Source of the DNA: Pseudomonas peli
Lineage (GTDB): Bacteria; Pseudomonadota; Gammaproteobacteria; Pseudomonadales; Pseudomonadaceae
Length of the DNA stretch: 64,000 nucleotides
Direction: 5' to 3'
Assembly: GCF_900099645.1 (NCBI RefSeq)
Contig: NZ_FMTL01000002.1
Span: 498,334 to 562,333, forward strand
Below are positions 20,309 through 29,452 of the stretch, one piece after another. The notes under the pieces are model-generated. The model worked only from the letters and a program-made list of their open reading frames with translations. It was not told the origin of the DNA and did not search any database. Within the stretch, counting starts at the first letter, position 1; each line of letters starts with the position of its first letter. The translations under genes were made by a program, and so were the position numbers.

Positions 20309-20881
20309 TCAGGGTTTGACGTACCAGAAGTCGTGCCAGAAACCGACCACCTTGGCTGAGTAGGTGTGCTTGCCCAGGCTGCCGTTGTAGCGTGCCAGCG
20401 CTCGGTTCAGATCGCCGTTTTCCTTGCGCAGATAGAAGCTGAGGATAGTGCAGCCATAGCGCAGGTTAGTGGCCGTGTCAGTGAGGTTATCTTGCGGTCG
20501 GCCCAGTTCGGCTTTCCAAAAAGGCATCACTTGCATCATGCCTTGAGCGCCAACGGATGAGATGGCGAAACGGTCGAAATGGCTTTCGGCATGAATCAGT
20601 GCAATCACTAAATCAGGACGTAAGCCCACCTTGCTGGCTTCACGATGCACGAGCCGCAGCAGGCTCAGGCGCTCCTCAGCATCCGGAATATAGCGGCGCA
20701 AGCGTGTGGACATATCCAGCAGCCAGACTTCGGCCTCGAAACGATCCTGAAAGCTGTCCGCCTGGGCCACGGTCTGTTGCAGCAGCGCGCGCAGTTCTGG
20801 CTCCGGCGCCTGACGCACGTCGGCATACGCCGCACCGCAGAGCAGCAGGGTTAATACTGCGCAGATCAGGCGCTGCAGCAT
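20309..20881 (-). CDS. lytic transglycosylase, SLT family
   Basis: 190 residues from the ATG at 20881, giving a signal peptide (MLQRLICAVLTLLLCG..., cleavage after AYA). SLT domain from about residue 85: ALIHAESHFDRFAISSVGAQ with the catalytic Glu, GMMQVMPFW, and NLRYGCTILSFYLR. Periplasmic peptidoglycan cleavage giving 1,6-anhydro ends. Starts 7 bases after the lipoprotein gene at 20889. Confidence 0.88.
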   Translation of the reverse strand: MLQRLICAVLTLLLCGAAYADVRQAPEPELRALLQQTVAQADSFQDRFEAEVWLLDMSTRLRRYIPDAEERLSLLRLVHREASKVGLRPDLVIALIHAESHFDRFAISSVGAQGMMQVMPFWKAELGRPQDNLTDTATNLRYGCTILSFYLRKENGDLNRALARYNGSLGKHTYSAKVVGFWHDFWYVKP

Positions 20882-20888
20882 GGATGTA

Positions 20889-21842
20889 TCAGTCGTTGCC
20901 AGGGTCGGCAACCAGGCGGCCGGCATCTTTGGTCAGGGCCTGCAGGAAAATCTTTTGCAGTTCGGGGTCATTGCGCGTCAGTTCGATCAGGCTCTGCTCC
21001 AGTTCACTGGCTTCTTCCTCAAGCCCCAGCTCGGAAAGACGTTTAACCCGGTGTACCCACTGAGCCACATCGTCGCCTTCCAGATCTTTGTAAATCAGCT
21101 CGTGAGCTTCTTGAAGCTTGCCGCGCAAGGTGCGACTGACTAACAGGGATGCATCAGCACGCGCTGAGCCCTGATCATCTTCAACCGTCAGCAGCAGAGT
21201 GCTGACGCGCGTTACATCCTCTTCGGCAAACGGGCTGTCGAGCAGGTTCAGGCGCAGGATGCCGTTGCGGTCGGTTAGCAGTTCATGGATCTGTTCGCCG
21301 GCTTTGACGCGCACAGGGCGCTCGGCCCATGGCAGGCTGGAATACTCCAGGCGTGCATCTTGACGGTGCTCTTCAAGGCTGGCGAGGTTCTGCTGTGAGC
21401 GACCGTTGGATTCAACGTTCATTGCCGGATTGAGCCCGGCAAAGCCATAGCTGATCCAGTCCTTGGTGACGGTATCCGGCAGGCTGCCGAGCAATACCAC
21501 ATTGAGTGCATTGGCACCGATGCCGCCAACGACCGCCAGTGCTCCCAATGGCACTTCATACAGCTCACGCCAGGGCTGGTAGGGGGTGTAGCGGTCATAG
21601 CGACGTGTCACGTCAAACGCTGTGACCTCAAAGGTTTTCTGCTCATGCACGCGTACTCGGCGCTGTGGCAGCTCCAATACACGTGGTTCACCGACATCAA
21701 TCTGCAGGCTGTGATCGAGCAATTTGCGCTCGACGCGCTCCTCATGCTCGCTACGTTGCGGCAACTGGTTGGCGCAACCGCTGAGTAGCAGACAGCCACC
21801 CACAAGGGTGGCGATGAGGCTGAGGGTGTTTCGCTTGAACAT
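20889..21842 (-). CDS. outer-membrane-type lipoprotein of unknown function
   Basis: 317 residues with a signal peptide and lipobox LLSGC (Cys23). The rest is soluble; a C-terminal charged helix (about 255-300) could be a coiled coil. Same strand and spacing as proS upstream and the transglycosylase downstream. PAO1 has a gene of this kind at PA0955-like position as I recall. No domain recognised. Confidence 0.75.
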   Translation of the reverse strand: MFKRNTLSLIATLVGGCLLLSGCANQLPQRSEHEERVERKLLDHSLQIDVGEPRVLELPQRRVRVHEQKTFEVTAFDVTRRYDRYTPYQPWRELYEVPLGALAVVGGIGANALNVVLLGSLPDTVTKDWISYGFAGLNPAMNVESNGRSQQNLASLEEHRQDARLEYSSLPWAERPVRVKAGEQIHELLTDRNGILRLNLLDSPFAEEDVTRVSTLLLTVEDDQGSARADASLLVSRTLRGKLQEAHELIYKDLEGDDVAQWVHRVKRLSELGLEEEASELEQSLIELTRNDPELQKIFLQALTKDAGRLVADPGND

Positions 21843-21868
21843 GACGACTCTTGCTAAAGGGGCTGAGA

Positions 21869-23584
21869 TCAGTGGCTGATGCGGGCCTGGATAAAGCTCA
21901 GGATATCGGCGACAGGTACCGCCTGGGCTTCAGTTTCCTTGCGGCTCTTATACTCCAGGTTGCCTTCGGCCAGGCCGCGATCGCTGACTACGATGCGATG
22001 CGGGATGCCGATAAGTTCCATATCTGCGAATTTGATGCCCGGGCTGGTCTTTTTGTCACGGTCATCAAGCAGTACCTCGAAACCGGCAGCTGTAAGCTCG
22101 GCATACAGCTTGTCGGTGGCTTCGCGCACGGCATCAGTTTCGTAACGCAGCGGCACCAGGGCGATATGGAAAGGCGCTAGGGCGTCATTCCAGAGAATGC
22201 CGCGGTCATCATTGTTCTGCTCGATAGCGGCCGCCACTACGCGGGAAACGCCGATGCCATAGCAGCCCATGGTCAGTGTGACCGGCTTGCCGTTTTCGCC
22301 GAGCACCTGGCAATTCAGCGCTTCGCTGTACTTGGTGCCTAACTGGAAGATATGCCCGACTTCGATGCCGCGCTTGATTTCCAGGGTGCCTTTGCCATCC
22401 GGACTCGGGTCGCCGGCCAGCACGTTACGCAAGTCGGCCACTTCCGGCAGCGGTAGGTCGCGCTCCCAGTTGACGCCGAAATAGTGTTTGTCGTCGATGT
22501 TAGCGCCAGAAGCGAAGTCGCTCATCAGGGCAACCGAGCGGTCGATGATGCACGGGATTGGCAGGTTGACCGGGCCTAGCGAGCCAGGGCCGGCGCCGAT
22601 GGCTGCGCGAATTTCGGCTTCGTTGGCGAAAACCAATGGGCTCGCAACCAGCTCCAGGTTGGCGGCCTTGATTTCGTTGAGTTCGTGGTCGCCGCGTACG
22701 ATCAAGGCAACCAGGGTGCCTTTCTTGGCGCCGTGCACCATCAGGGTCTTGATGGTCTTCTCGATGGCCAGGCCAAAGCCTTGTACCAGTGCGTCAATGG
22801 TCTTGGTGTCCGGTGTTTCAACCATGCGCATGGTTTCAGTCGCCGCGCCGCGACTGTTCTCGCGCGGAACCGCTTCGGCCTTCTCGATGTTGGCGGCGTA
22901 GTCGGAGCTGTCGCTGAAGGCGATATCATCTTCGCCGGAGTCGGCCAGTACGTGGAACTCGTGGGAGCCAGTACCACCGATCGAGCCGGTATCAGCCTGC
23001 ACGGGGCGGAAGTTCAGGCCCAGGCGGGTAAATACATTGCAGTAGGCCTGGTGCATGCGGTCATAGGTTTCCTGCAGCGAAGCCTGGTCAACGTGGAAGG
23101 AGTAGGCATCCTTCATGATGAATTCGCGACCACGCATCAAGCCGAAGCGCGGGCGGATTTCGTCGCGGAACTTGGTCTGGATCTGATACAGATTGATTGG
23201 TAGCTGCTTGTAGCTGTTCAGCTCATTACGAGCCAGATCGGTGATCACTTCTTCATGGGTCGGGCCGGCGCAGAAATCGCGGCCGTGACGATCTTTCATG
23301 CGCAACAGCTCTGGGCCGTACTGCTCCCAGCGCCCAGACTCCTGCCACAGCTCCGCAGGCTGAATGCCGGGCATCAGCACTTCCAGTGCGCCGGCAGCAT
23401 TCATTTCTTCGCGCACGACCTTCTCAACCTTGCGCAGCACACGCAGGCCCATAGGTAGCCAGGTGTACAAGCCGGAAGCCAGCTTGCGGATCATGCCGGC
23501 ACGCAGCATCAGCTGATGGCTGATCACCACGGCATCGGATGGGGTTTCTTTCAGGGTCGAGAGCAGGAACTGGCTGGTACGCAT
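21869..23584 (-). CDS. proS: prolyl-tRNA synthetase
   Basis: 571 residues from [13 protein letters not shown] at 23584; the 59 extra residues upstream are not synthetase-like. Class II motifs: [20 protein letters not shown] (motif 2) and [17 protein letters not shown] (motif 3), with an INS editing domain (about 220-390) that clears Ala-tRNA(Pro). Bacterial-type ProS, standard length. Confidence 0.96.
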   Translation of the reverse strand: MRTSQFLLSTLKETPSDAVVISHQLMLRAGMIRKLASGLYTWLPMGLRVLRKVEKVVREEMNAAGALEVLMPGIQPAELWQESGRWEQYGPELLRMKDRHGRDFCAGPTHEEVITDLARNELNSYKQLPINLYQIQTKFRDEIRPRFGLMRGREFIMKDAYSFHVDQASLQETYDRMHQAYCNVFTRLGLNFRPVQADTGSIGGTGSHEFHVLADSGEDDIAFSDSSDYAANIEKAEAVPRENSRGAATETMRMVETPDTKTIDALVQGFGLAIEKTIKTLMVHGAKKGTLVALIVRGDHELNEIKAANLELVASPLVFANEAEIRAAIGAGPGSLGPVNLPIPCIIDRSVALMSDFASGANIDDKHYFGVNWERDLPLPEVADLRNVLAGDPSPDGKGTLEIKRGIEVGHIFQLGTKYSEALNCQVLGENGKPVTLTMGCYGIGVSRVVAAAIEQNNDDRGILWNDALAPFHIALVPLRYETDAVREATDKLYAELTAAGFEVLLDDRDKKTSPGIKFADMELIGIPHRIVVSDRGLAEGNLEYKSRKETEAQAVPVADILSFIQARISH

Positions 23585-23690
23585 ATTTGGCTGTTCTGTC
23601 GGTTGCAAGAGATTTTGAATGGCCCGCATTGTACGGTGCCTATACAGATGCGTACAGGATGCTGGTGTGTGCTCATAAAAGGAGGGGAGT

Positions 23691-24107
23691 GTGTCGATAT
23701 TGACGGCGGAACAGGTGCAGGCGCTGATTCGAACAGGGTTGCCGATGGCGGAAGATATCAACTTGTGTATCGATCGGCTGGACGGCGATGGGGCGCTCGC
23801 CCGGGTGCCATTTCACAGCAAGCTGATTCGCCCCGGCGGCACCTTGTCCGGACCAACCATTATGGCGCTGGCGGATGCAGCGATGTATGCGGTGGTGCTG
23901 GGCAGTCTCGGTCGGGTGGAAATGGCTGTGACGTCTAATTTGAATATCAACTTTCTGGTTAAACCCAAGCCAGTTGATCTGTTAGCCGAAGCTCGGATAT
24001 TGAGATTGAGTCGCAGGCAGGCTGTTTGCGAAGTGTCTGTTTATTCGCAGGGCAACGAAGAGGAGTTGGTGGCGCATGTAACGGGGACTTATGCGTTGCC
24101 GTTGTAA
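23691..24107 (+). CDS. PaaI-type hotdog thioesterase
   Basis: 138 residues from a GTG at 23691 preceded by GGAGGGG. Hotdog-fold marks: [22 protein letters not shown] and [22 protein letters not shown]. Probably hydrolyses an acyl-CoA; substrate unknown. Divergent from proS. Confidence 0.85.
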   Translation: MSILTAEQVQALIRTGLPMAEDINLCIDRLDGDGALARVPFHSKLIRPGGTLSGPTIMALADAAMYAVVLGSLGRVEMAVTSNLNINFLVKPKPVDLLAEARILRLSRRQAVCEVSVYSQGNEEELVAHVTGTYALPL

Positions 24108-24123
24108 GTTTTTAGCAGGCAAT

Positions 24124-24152
24124 AAAAAAGCCCGACCTAGGTCGGGCTTTTC
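24124..24152. terminator. rho-independent terminator
   Basis: AAAAAAGCCCGACC / GGTCGGGCTTTT with a short TA loop, between the convergent thioesterase and porin genes. Confidence 0.88.
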
Positions 24153-24173
24153 TTACCAGCTAAACGGTCTGAA

Positions 24174-25442
24174 TTACAGAACGCTCAGTGGGTACTCGAG
24201 ATAAGCGCGTACTTCGTTGGTATCACCAGTAGAGTTTCCAGTGGTGCCGCGCAGAACAGATGAGCGAACGCGGAGGGAAAGATCTTTCGCTGCGCCTTCC
24301 TGAACTACATATTTAACTTGGTTAAAGAACTCATGTTCCTTACCGTCGTTAGAAGTGTCAGCCAGCTTGATATTGTCAGCCCATACATAGGCAGTCTTAA
24401 AGCTCAGGCCTGGGACACCATAAGTTGCCATGTCGAGTTCATAGCTGGCCTGCCAGGAGCGCTCGTCTTCTTGGTTGAAATCGGAAAGGTAGCTGTTGGC
24501 CAAGAAAATGGTGCCGCCGCCGTCTCCTACGCCATAGTCGTAGCCGCGATCACCGGTGCTGCGCTGGTGAGCCAAGATAAACGCATGAGCACCTAGGCTA
24601 TATTTAGCGGCAAGACTCCATATGGTGTTGTCTTGGTCCTTGTCGGTGCCTGTGTATTTTTTATCATAATCGGTTTTGTAGATGTTGAAGTCAAAGTTCA
24701 GTGCCTGATCTTCAGTCAGCGAAATGTTGTAATTCAGGTTCCCGTACTTCTTCTCAAAGGTATCTTCTAGGTCACTGTAGTAAAGAGCAGTGCTGAAGTT
24801 GTCGGTGAAGCTGTAAGACCCACCTGCTACGTTAATCGATTTCAGACCACCGCTGTCGCGGCCAGATTGATTAAGTGTATTGAATGCAGTGAATCGGCCA
24901 GCATTTAATTCGAGACCTTCGATCTCTGTGCTGGTGATCATGGTGCCTTCAAAAGTTTCTGGCAGCAGGCGGCCGTCATCATAAGCCAACACCGGAAGCG
25001 AAGGCATTTGCGAGCCGTGGGTCAGTACAGTATTGGAAATACGAGCCTTAACTGCAGCATTGGCGATGGTCAGGTCTTTCCCATCATTTCCCGGGAGCAT
25101 GTTAACTCCGCGGCGGCCGCTGCCTGTGTCCAGTTGGAATAGGGTGCCAGCGTAGGCATTTACACCAACACCTACGGTACCTTGGGTAAAGCCAGATTCA
25201 AAAATTGCACGGGCACTGGCGCCCCACTCTTCGGAGTAGCCACTTTTGAAACCACCACCTGCTTTTTGATTAAAGCCACCGCCATTTCGTGCGTCTCGGT
25301 TGTAATACATGCTGCGCGCGAGGAGCGACAGGCTGCTGTCTTCGACAAAGCCTTTAGACTCTGATTGATCGGAGGCCATGGCCATTTGGGTGGTGCCCGC
25401 TGCTACTGCGAGGGCGATTACGCTCCACTTCATCACTTGCAT
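24174..25442 (-). CDS. oprD: outer-membrane porin, OprD family
   Basis: 422 residues, signal peptide cleaved after AMA. Start at 25442 has AAAGGAGC 7 bases before it. OprD hallmarks: FVEDSSLSLLARSMYYNRD at the mature N-terminus, RNGGGFNQK, EVRAYLEYPLSVL at the C-terminus. The family takes up basic amino acids, peptides or carboxylates; PAO1 oprD itself occupies this place, but paralogues are many, so substrate is open. Base composition is poorer in GC than its neighbours. Confidence 0.88.
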   Translation of the reverse strand: MQVMKWSVIALAVAAGTTQMAMASDQSESKGFVEDSSLSLLARSMYYNRDARNGGGFNQKAGGGFKSGYSEEWGASARAIFESGFTQGTVGVGVNAYAGTLFQLDTGSGRRGVNMLPGNDGKDLTIANAAVKARISNTVLTHGSQMPSLPVLAYDDGRLLPETFEGTMITSTEIEGLELNAGRFTAFNTLNQSGRDSGGLKSINVAGGSYSFTDNFSTALYYSDLEDTFEKKYGNLNYNISLTEDQALNFDFNIYKTDYDKKYTGTDKDQDNTIWSLAAKYSLGAHAFILAHQRSTGDRGYDYGVGDGGGTIFLANSYLSDFNQEDERSWQASYELDMATYGVPGLSFKTAYVWADNIKLADTSNDGKEHEFFNQVKYVVQEGAAKDLSLRVRSSVLRGTTGNSTGDTNEVRAYLEYPLSVL

Positions 25443-26204
25443 CGTGATTGCTCCTTTGGTTTAGAAAAGTTGCGCCGTCCGGCTGGTTGTTATATGAACG
25501 GCTCTTTCTTTTTGTGTCGGCGGTAACTTATAGCACGCTGCCAATGTTGGCGATAGTTGCAATCTATTCATTACGATTTCTTCACGGCTGTGTCGCAAAA
25601 GCTTATGAATCATGTCGCATTTTTGTAGAAGCAGCTGCGTGCTAGGAAGCCAACGCTAACGGATTTTTGCGCTTGCTCGCAGGTTGCTTTCGGCAGCCAA
25701 ACGGTGCAGTGCGATTCGTCACGGATTGCTTAGCAATAGTCGTGCACAAAACCCCAAAAGCCAATTTTTTATCTTCGAATTGACCTGTGTTGCCGGGTTT
25801 TTCGGGGGGGTGCATTGGTTTGTTGGTGATTTTTCAGGGGTTCTTTCTATTTTTGTGGCAGGGAAAAGGGGTTTTAGGTGAGCGCTTTCTGCTCGGTTTT
25901 CAGTGAGTTGCTGTTGCACGGGTGCTATGTAGCATCTAGCTGCTGCCGGGGGATTACCGAAGGGAACAGTTTTGGTGCGTGCGGTTGGGGTGTTTTTGTT
26001 GGGTGCTGTCTATTGGTGCGTGGTGAGTGTGTGTTGACCATGGGTGTCGGGTTTGCTGCTTCGGCGTATCCTACGTAACCGGTATTTGCTGGCTCTGATT
26101 GCGGTTTGGCGGTCTGTTAGCTAACCCGGGTTCAGTTGTTGTCGCTCGATCTGTTCGGTGTCGGTCAGGGCCGAGTTAGTAGGTTTGTCTTAAAGGTAAT
26201 AGTC
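25443..26204. other. long intergenic region upstream of oprD and the HIT gene
   Basis: About 760 bases without a convincing gene. On the plus strand 25790-26050 is strikingly rich in G and T (for example a run of seven G at 25804-25810 and repeated GTTTT and GGTG). The oprD leader contains, on the minus strand, AACAACCA at about 25483-25490, reminiscent of an Hfq/Crc A-rich target. Three ORFs of 65-66 codons here lack ribosome sites. Confidence 0.5.
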
Positions 26205-26630
26205 ATGTTTGTTCTGGATTCGCGGTTGCAGCAGGACACTGTTTGGTTGGGTGATTACCCGTTATGCAGTTTGCTGCTGATGAATGATGCGCAGTACCCC
26301 TGGTTTATCCTGGTGCCGCGCCGTGAAGACGTCAGTGAGTTGTTCCAGCTGGATGGTGCTGACCAGCTGCAGCTATGGCAGGAAACCAACGGCCTTGCCG
26401 AAGTACTCAAGGATTGTTTTGCAGCGGACAAAATGAATGTCGCGACCTTGGGCAATGTGGTGAGTCAGCTGCATATGCATGTCATCGTTCGGCGTCGCGA
26501 GGATGCTGCATGGCCGGCGCCTGTTTGGGGTAAGCATCCAGCGCAGCCATACACGCCTGAGCAATTGGCCGTATTGAAAGCCCGTTTACGCCTGGTTTTG
26601 ACCGGGAATTTTTGTTTTGCTGAGAGCTGA
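26205..26630 (+). CDS. HIT family protein
   Basis: 141 residues from MFVLDSRLQQDT at 26205. Nucleotide-binding HIT fold; the triad region reads GNVVSQLHMHVIVRR, so the usual first His of the triad is Gln while the other two are kept. DAAWPAPVWG is typical of this gamma-proteobacterial subgroup. Probably a nucleotidyl hydrolase or transferase. Followed 3 bases later by slyX. Confidence 0.85.
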   Translation: MFVLDSRLQQDTVWLGDYPLCSLLLMNDAQYPWFILVPRREDVSELFQLDGADQLQLWQETNGLAEVLKDCFAADKMNVATLGNVVSQLHMHVIVRRREDAAWPAPVWGKHPAQPYTPEQLAVLKARLRLVLTGNFCFAES

Positions 26631-26633
26631 CTG

Positions 26634-26840
26634 GTGGACATAGACGAACGCATTAACGACTTGCAAAGCCGGTTGGCTTTTCAGGACGATACTATTCAGG
26701 CGCTCAATGATGCGCTGGTGGCGCAACAGCGGCTTCTGGAGCGTTTGCAGCTGCAGGTGGCTGCGTTGATCAAGCGTCAGGATGAAGTGAGTTCGCAGTT
26801 CGGGATGGCTGAGGATGAGGCGCCACCGCCCCATTATTGA
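26634..26840 (+). CDS. slyX: SlyX family protein
   Basis: 68 residues from a GTG at 26634. Almost entirely one heptad-rich helix ([20 protein letters not shown]) ending in PPHY, the SlyX pattern. Function unknown. Confidence 0.9.
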   Translation: MDIDERINDLQSRLAFQDDTIQALNDALVAQQRLLERLQLQVAALIKRQDEVSSQFGMAEDEAPPPHY

Positions 26841-26850
26841 TTGTCCATAA

Positions 26851-26885
26851 ACGCAAAAGGCCCGCAATGAGCGGGCCTTTTGCGT
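26851..26885. terminator. rho-independent terminator
   Basis: A 15-bp stem ACGCAAAAGGCCCGC / GCGGGCCTTTTGCGT with loop AATGA, between convergent slyX and the cold-shock gene. Confidence 0.9.
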
Positions 26886-26893
26886 TGTGGCAT

Positions 26894-27496
26894 TTAGCGC
26901 CGTGCGGGCAGTGCGGCGATGACATCTTCGGCTTGTAAGCCTTTGTCACGTTGCATTACGGCAAACTCAACTCGCTGGCCTTCGACCAGTACGCGGTGAC
27001 CTTCGCCGCGAATGGCCCGAAAGTGCACGAAAATGTCGTCGCCCGAGTCACGCGAGATAAAGCCGAACCCCTTCGAGGTGTTGAACCACTTAACGGTACC
27101 TGTTTCGCGGTCACCCAGATCTTGCGAGCTTGAAGTGTTGCGCGGTTTAAGGCGCAAGTTGGTCGCTAGGTGAACGGCTACTGCGGCAGCGATAATAAGT
27201 AGGCTAAACAGGCTGGCCGGTTGGTTGGCAATGACTGGCAGCGGGGCGAGCAGAATCAAGGCTTGTAGCAGCGTGCCGAGTACCAGCAATGCGGAAACCA
27301 GGTTTTGTGCTTGATGGCGCAGGCCGGCATGCCAGATGGGTAGCTGTGGGGCTAGTAATAGGTTCAGTAAGCCGAACAAGGCAAGGCACAGTGCGCTGGG
27401 TTGTTCCAGGAGTGGTTGGGAGGTGTCGCCAAAGTGGGGAGCAAAAGAAAGCAGCAGGGCAATGGCGCCCGTCAGAAGGTGGACAATTTTCAACAT
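26894..27496 (-). CDS. membrane-anchored cold-shock domain protein
   Basis: 200 residues from the ATG at 27496 (a TTG two codons earlier is also in frame). Four hydrophobic helices fill residues 1-115; a cold-shock domain fills the C-terminus with the RNP motifs [12 protein letters not shown] and DIFVHF. CSDs bind single-stranded nucleic acid; the tether should hold it at the inner membrane, C-terminus in the cytoplasm. PAO1 has a cold-shock gene here (PA0961, from memory). Confidence 0.85.
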   Translation of the reverse strand: MLKIVHLLTGAIALLLSFAPHFGDTSQPLLEQPSALCLALFGLLNLLLAPQLPIWHAGLRHQAQNLVSALLVLGTLLQALILLAPLPVIANQPASLFSLLIIAAAVAVHLATNLRLKPRNTSSSQDLGDRETGTVKWFNTSKGFGFISRDSGDDIFVHFRAIRGEGHRVLVEGQRVEFAVMQRDKGLQAEDVIAALPARR

Positions 27497-27663
27497 GTTC
27501 AATGGGCTCGCTTAATTCAAAGAGTCAGCAGAAATGGCTGGCTGCGCGTATTGGGCATTGCAAGGGGAGTAGTAAAAGCGCGTGGTACCAGCCTATGTGC
27601 TGACCTATGGATGCAGGTCAGCAGCACGGCACGTATTTAACAGCAAAGAGGTGGGGTTCTCAA

Positions 27664-28731
27664 TCAAGCACTAAGCGCTGTTTCACTTGGTATGGGGCTT
27701 ATCTGGTTGCGGCCATCACGCTTGGCTTGATAAAGCGCGTCATCGGCACGTGTGAGCAAGGTTTCCAATGTGTCACCGCGTTCGGCAAGGGCGAAGCCGA
27801 AAGACGCGGTAATGCTGTCGAGTACTTCATCTGTGCGGCGCACTTTGATGCGTAAAGACTGGATCTTCAGGCGTAATTGCTCGGCAAAGGCATAGGCCGT
27901 GGCGTTATCAAAACAATCGCGAAGGATGATGCAGAATTCTTCGCCGCCGTAACGTGCTGCTATGGCACGAGCGGGAAGTAGGTCGCGCAACAACTGGCCA
28001 ACGTGCTGAAGGACGCGATCACCCAGGGGGTGACCGTATTGGTCGTTGAACTGCTTGAAGTGATCGATATCGAGCATTACCAGTGCGACACCGTCGTGTT
28101 CTGTACTCAGTGTCTGCTCTAGCAGTTTGCTAAAGGCGTTGCGGTTGAAAACCTGAGTCAGGCTGTCCAGTGTCGCGGCGATGTGCGCGCGCTCAAGCTG
28201 GCTGCGCAGGCTCTTGATCTCTTGCTGGGCGGCATTTAGGCGGTAGAGGAATTTGTCTTGCTGGTCCTGCATTAACTGCGTGCTCTGCTGCAGTTCATTC
28301 AAAACATTGGGCAGGTCATCTATGACCGGTTCATGCAGGGCCGCTAGGCCGTGCTCGAGACTGATTTGATAATTGCGGCTGCCGATGATGCTGCGCGATA
28401 CATTGCCTTCGATGTCGTCGACCAGCTCGATGACCTGCTGTTGGCCGGCACGCGCCTCTTCGAGCTCACCATTGATGATGTAGTCGCGGAACAGCTTGGC
28501 TGCGGTTTCAGGCGGGAAACTGTCAAAGTCGGCGACGGTTTTTTCCAGGCGACGGTTGAGCTCAGGTTCCAGGCCTTTGCTGTAGGTGTACCAGAGGGCG
28601 TAATGCACGGGGTTGGGAGGGATGTCATGGTGCATCATGAGCGGTACCGCCTTCTTCAGAAGCGCCGCAGCGTCGCGGGTTTCCTCGGGGTACAGTTCCA
28701 GAATGCTGGGAGCTTTAGCGGGTTTGTTCAT
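27664..28731 (-). CDS. diguanylate cyclase (GGDEF domain)
   Basis: 355 residues from MNKPAKAPSILEL at 28731. N-terminal helical sensor-like part (about 1-150, with PVHYALWYTYS), a coiled-coil link (about 150-190), then a GGDEF domain with the active GGEEF at 262-266. The inhibitory I-site RxxD expected just before it is absent (LPARAIAARYGGEEF), so feedback inhibition by c-di-GMP is probably lost. No membrane helix. Synthesises c-di-GMP from two GTP. Confidence 0.9.
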   Translation of the reverse strand: MNKPAKAPSILELYPEETRDAAALLKKAVPLMMHHDIPPNPVHYALWYTYSKGLEPELNRRLEKTVADFDSFPPETAAKLFRDYIINGELEEARAGQQQVIELVDDIEGNVSRSIIGSRNYQISLEHGLAALHEPVIDDLPNVLNELQQSTQLMQDQQDKFLYRLNAAQQEIKSLRSQLERAHIAATLDSLTQVFNRNAFSKLLEQTLSTEHDGVALVMLDIDHFKQFNDQYGHPLGDRVLQHVGQLLRDLLPARAIAARYGGEEFCIILRDCFDNATAYAFAEQLRLKIQSLRIKVRRTDEVLDSITASFGFALAERGDTLETLLTRADDALYQAKRDGRNQISPIPSETALSA

Positions 28732-28796
28732 GCACGTCACTGTGGCCAAGTTGCAATTGACCAAAGCATAGAACAGCTGCTGGGCAAGCGCCTAGC

Positions 28797-28822
28797 AAAA
28801 GGCCCGCAGATGCGGGCCTTTT
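28797..28822. terminator. rho-independent terminator after dps
   Basis: AAAAGGCCCGCA / TGCGGGCCTTTT with a GA loop, downstream of dps (minus strand). Confidence 0.85.
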
Positions 28823-28833
28823 GCATGATTTAC

Positions 28834-29304
28834 CTACGCAGCAAGAAGGCTGCGCAGCATCCAGGCGGTTTTTTCATGCACCTGCATGCGCTGGGTCAAC
28901 AGGTCCGCAGTGGGCTCGTCGCTGACTTTGTCCAGCAGTGGGAAGATGCCGCGGGCTGTACGCACTAGAGCTTCCTGGCCCTGAACGAGTTGCTTGATCA
29001 TGTCTTGTGCGTTTGGTACGCCTTCCTCTTCTTTGATCGAGGAGAGGCGGGCGTAAGCAGCGTAGGTACCGGGCGCTGGGAACCCCAGGGCGCGAATACG
29101 TTCGGCAATCTGGTCGACGGCCAGCGACAGTTCGGTGTACTGGCCCTCAAACATCAAGTGCAGGGTATTGAACATCGGGCCGGTGACGTTCCAATGAAAA
29201 TTATGGGTTTTCAGGTACAGGGTGTAGGTATCTGCGAGTAAGCGCGACAGGCCTTCGGCGATGGCTGCGCGGTCCTGCTCGGCAATTCCAATATTGATTT
29301 CCAT
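28834..29304 (-). CDS. dps: Dps family ferritin-like DNA-protection protein
   Basis: 156 residues. Four-helix ferritin fold with the inter-subunit ferroxidase residues in [24 protein letters not shown]. Dps dodecamers store iron, consume peroxide and, in many species, coat DNA in stationary phase. Flanked by cyclic di-GMP genes on the same strand but separated from each by over 100 bases. Confidence 0.92.
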   Translation of the reverse strand: MEINIGIAEQDRAAIAEGLSRLLADTYTLYLKTHNFHWNVTGPMFNTLHLMFEGQYTELSLAVDQIAERIRALGFPAPGTYAAYARLSSIKEEEGVPNAQDMIKQLVQGQEALVRTARGIFPLLDKVSDEPTADLLTQRMQVHEKTAWMLRSLLAA

Positions 29305-29452
29305 ACCATTTCTCCTCTCAGGTGGCTCGGGGTTTGGCTGCCCGCATAATGGGCAGAGACTACCATGGGTTTTACCGAGCTTTATCGTGGTTTATATCAA
29401 TGCGAGTGATGATTGGAGGCTATTAAGGGGTGTGGGTTCAATTTTTCTTGGG

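Noticed and set aside
25448..26078. Three 65-66-codon plus-strand ORFs in the oprD upstream gap
   Set aside because: No ribosome sites and odd composition from the G/T skew.
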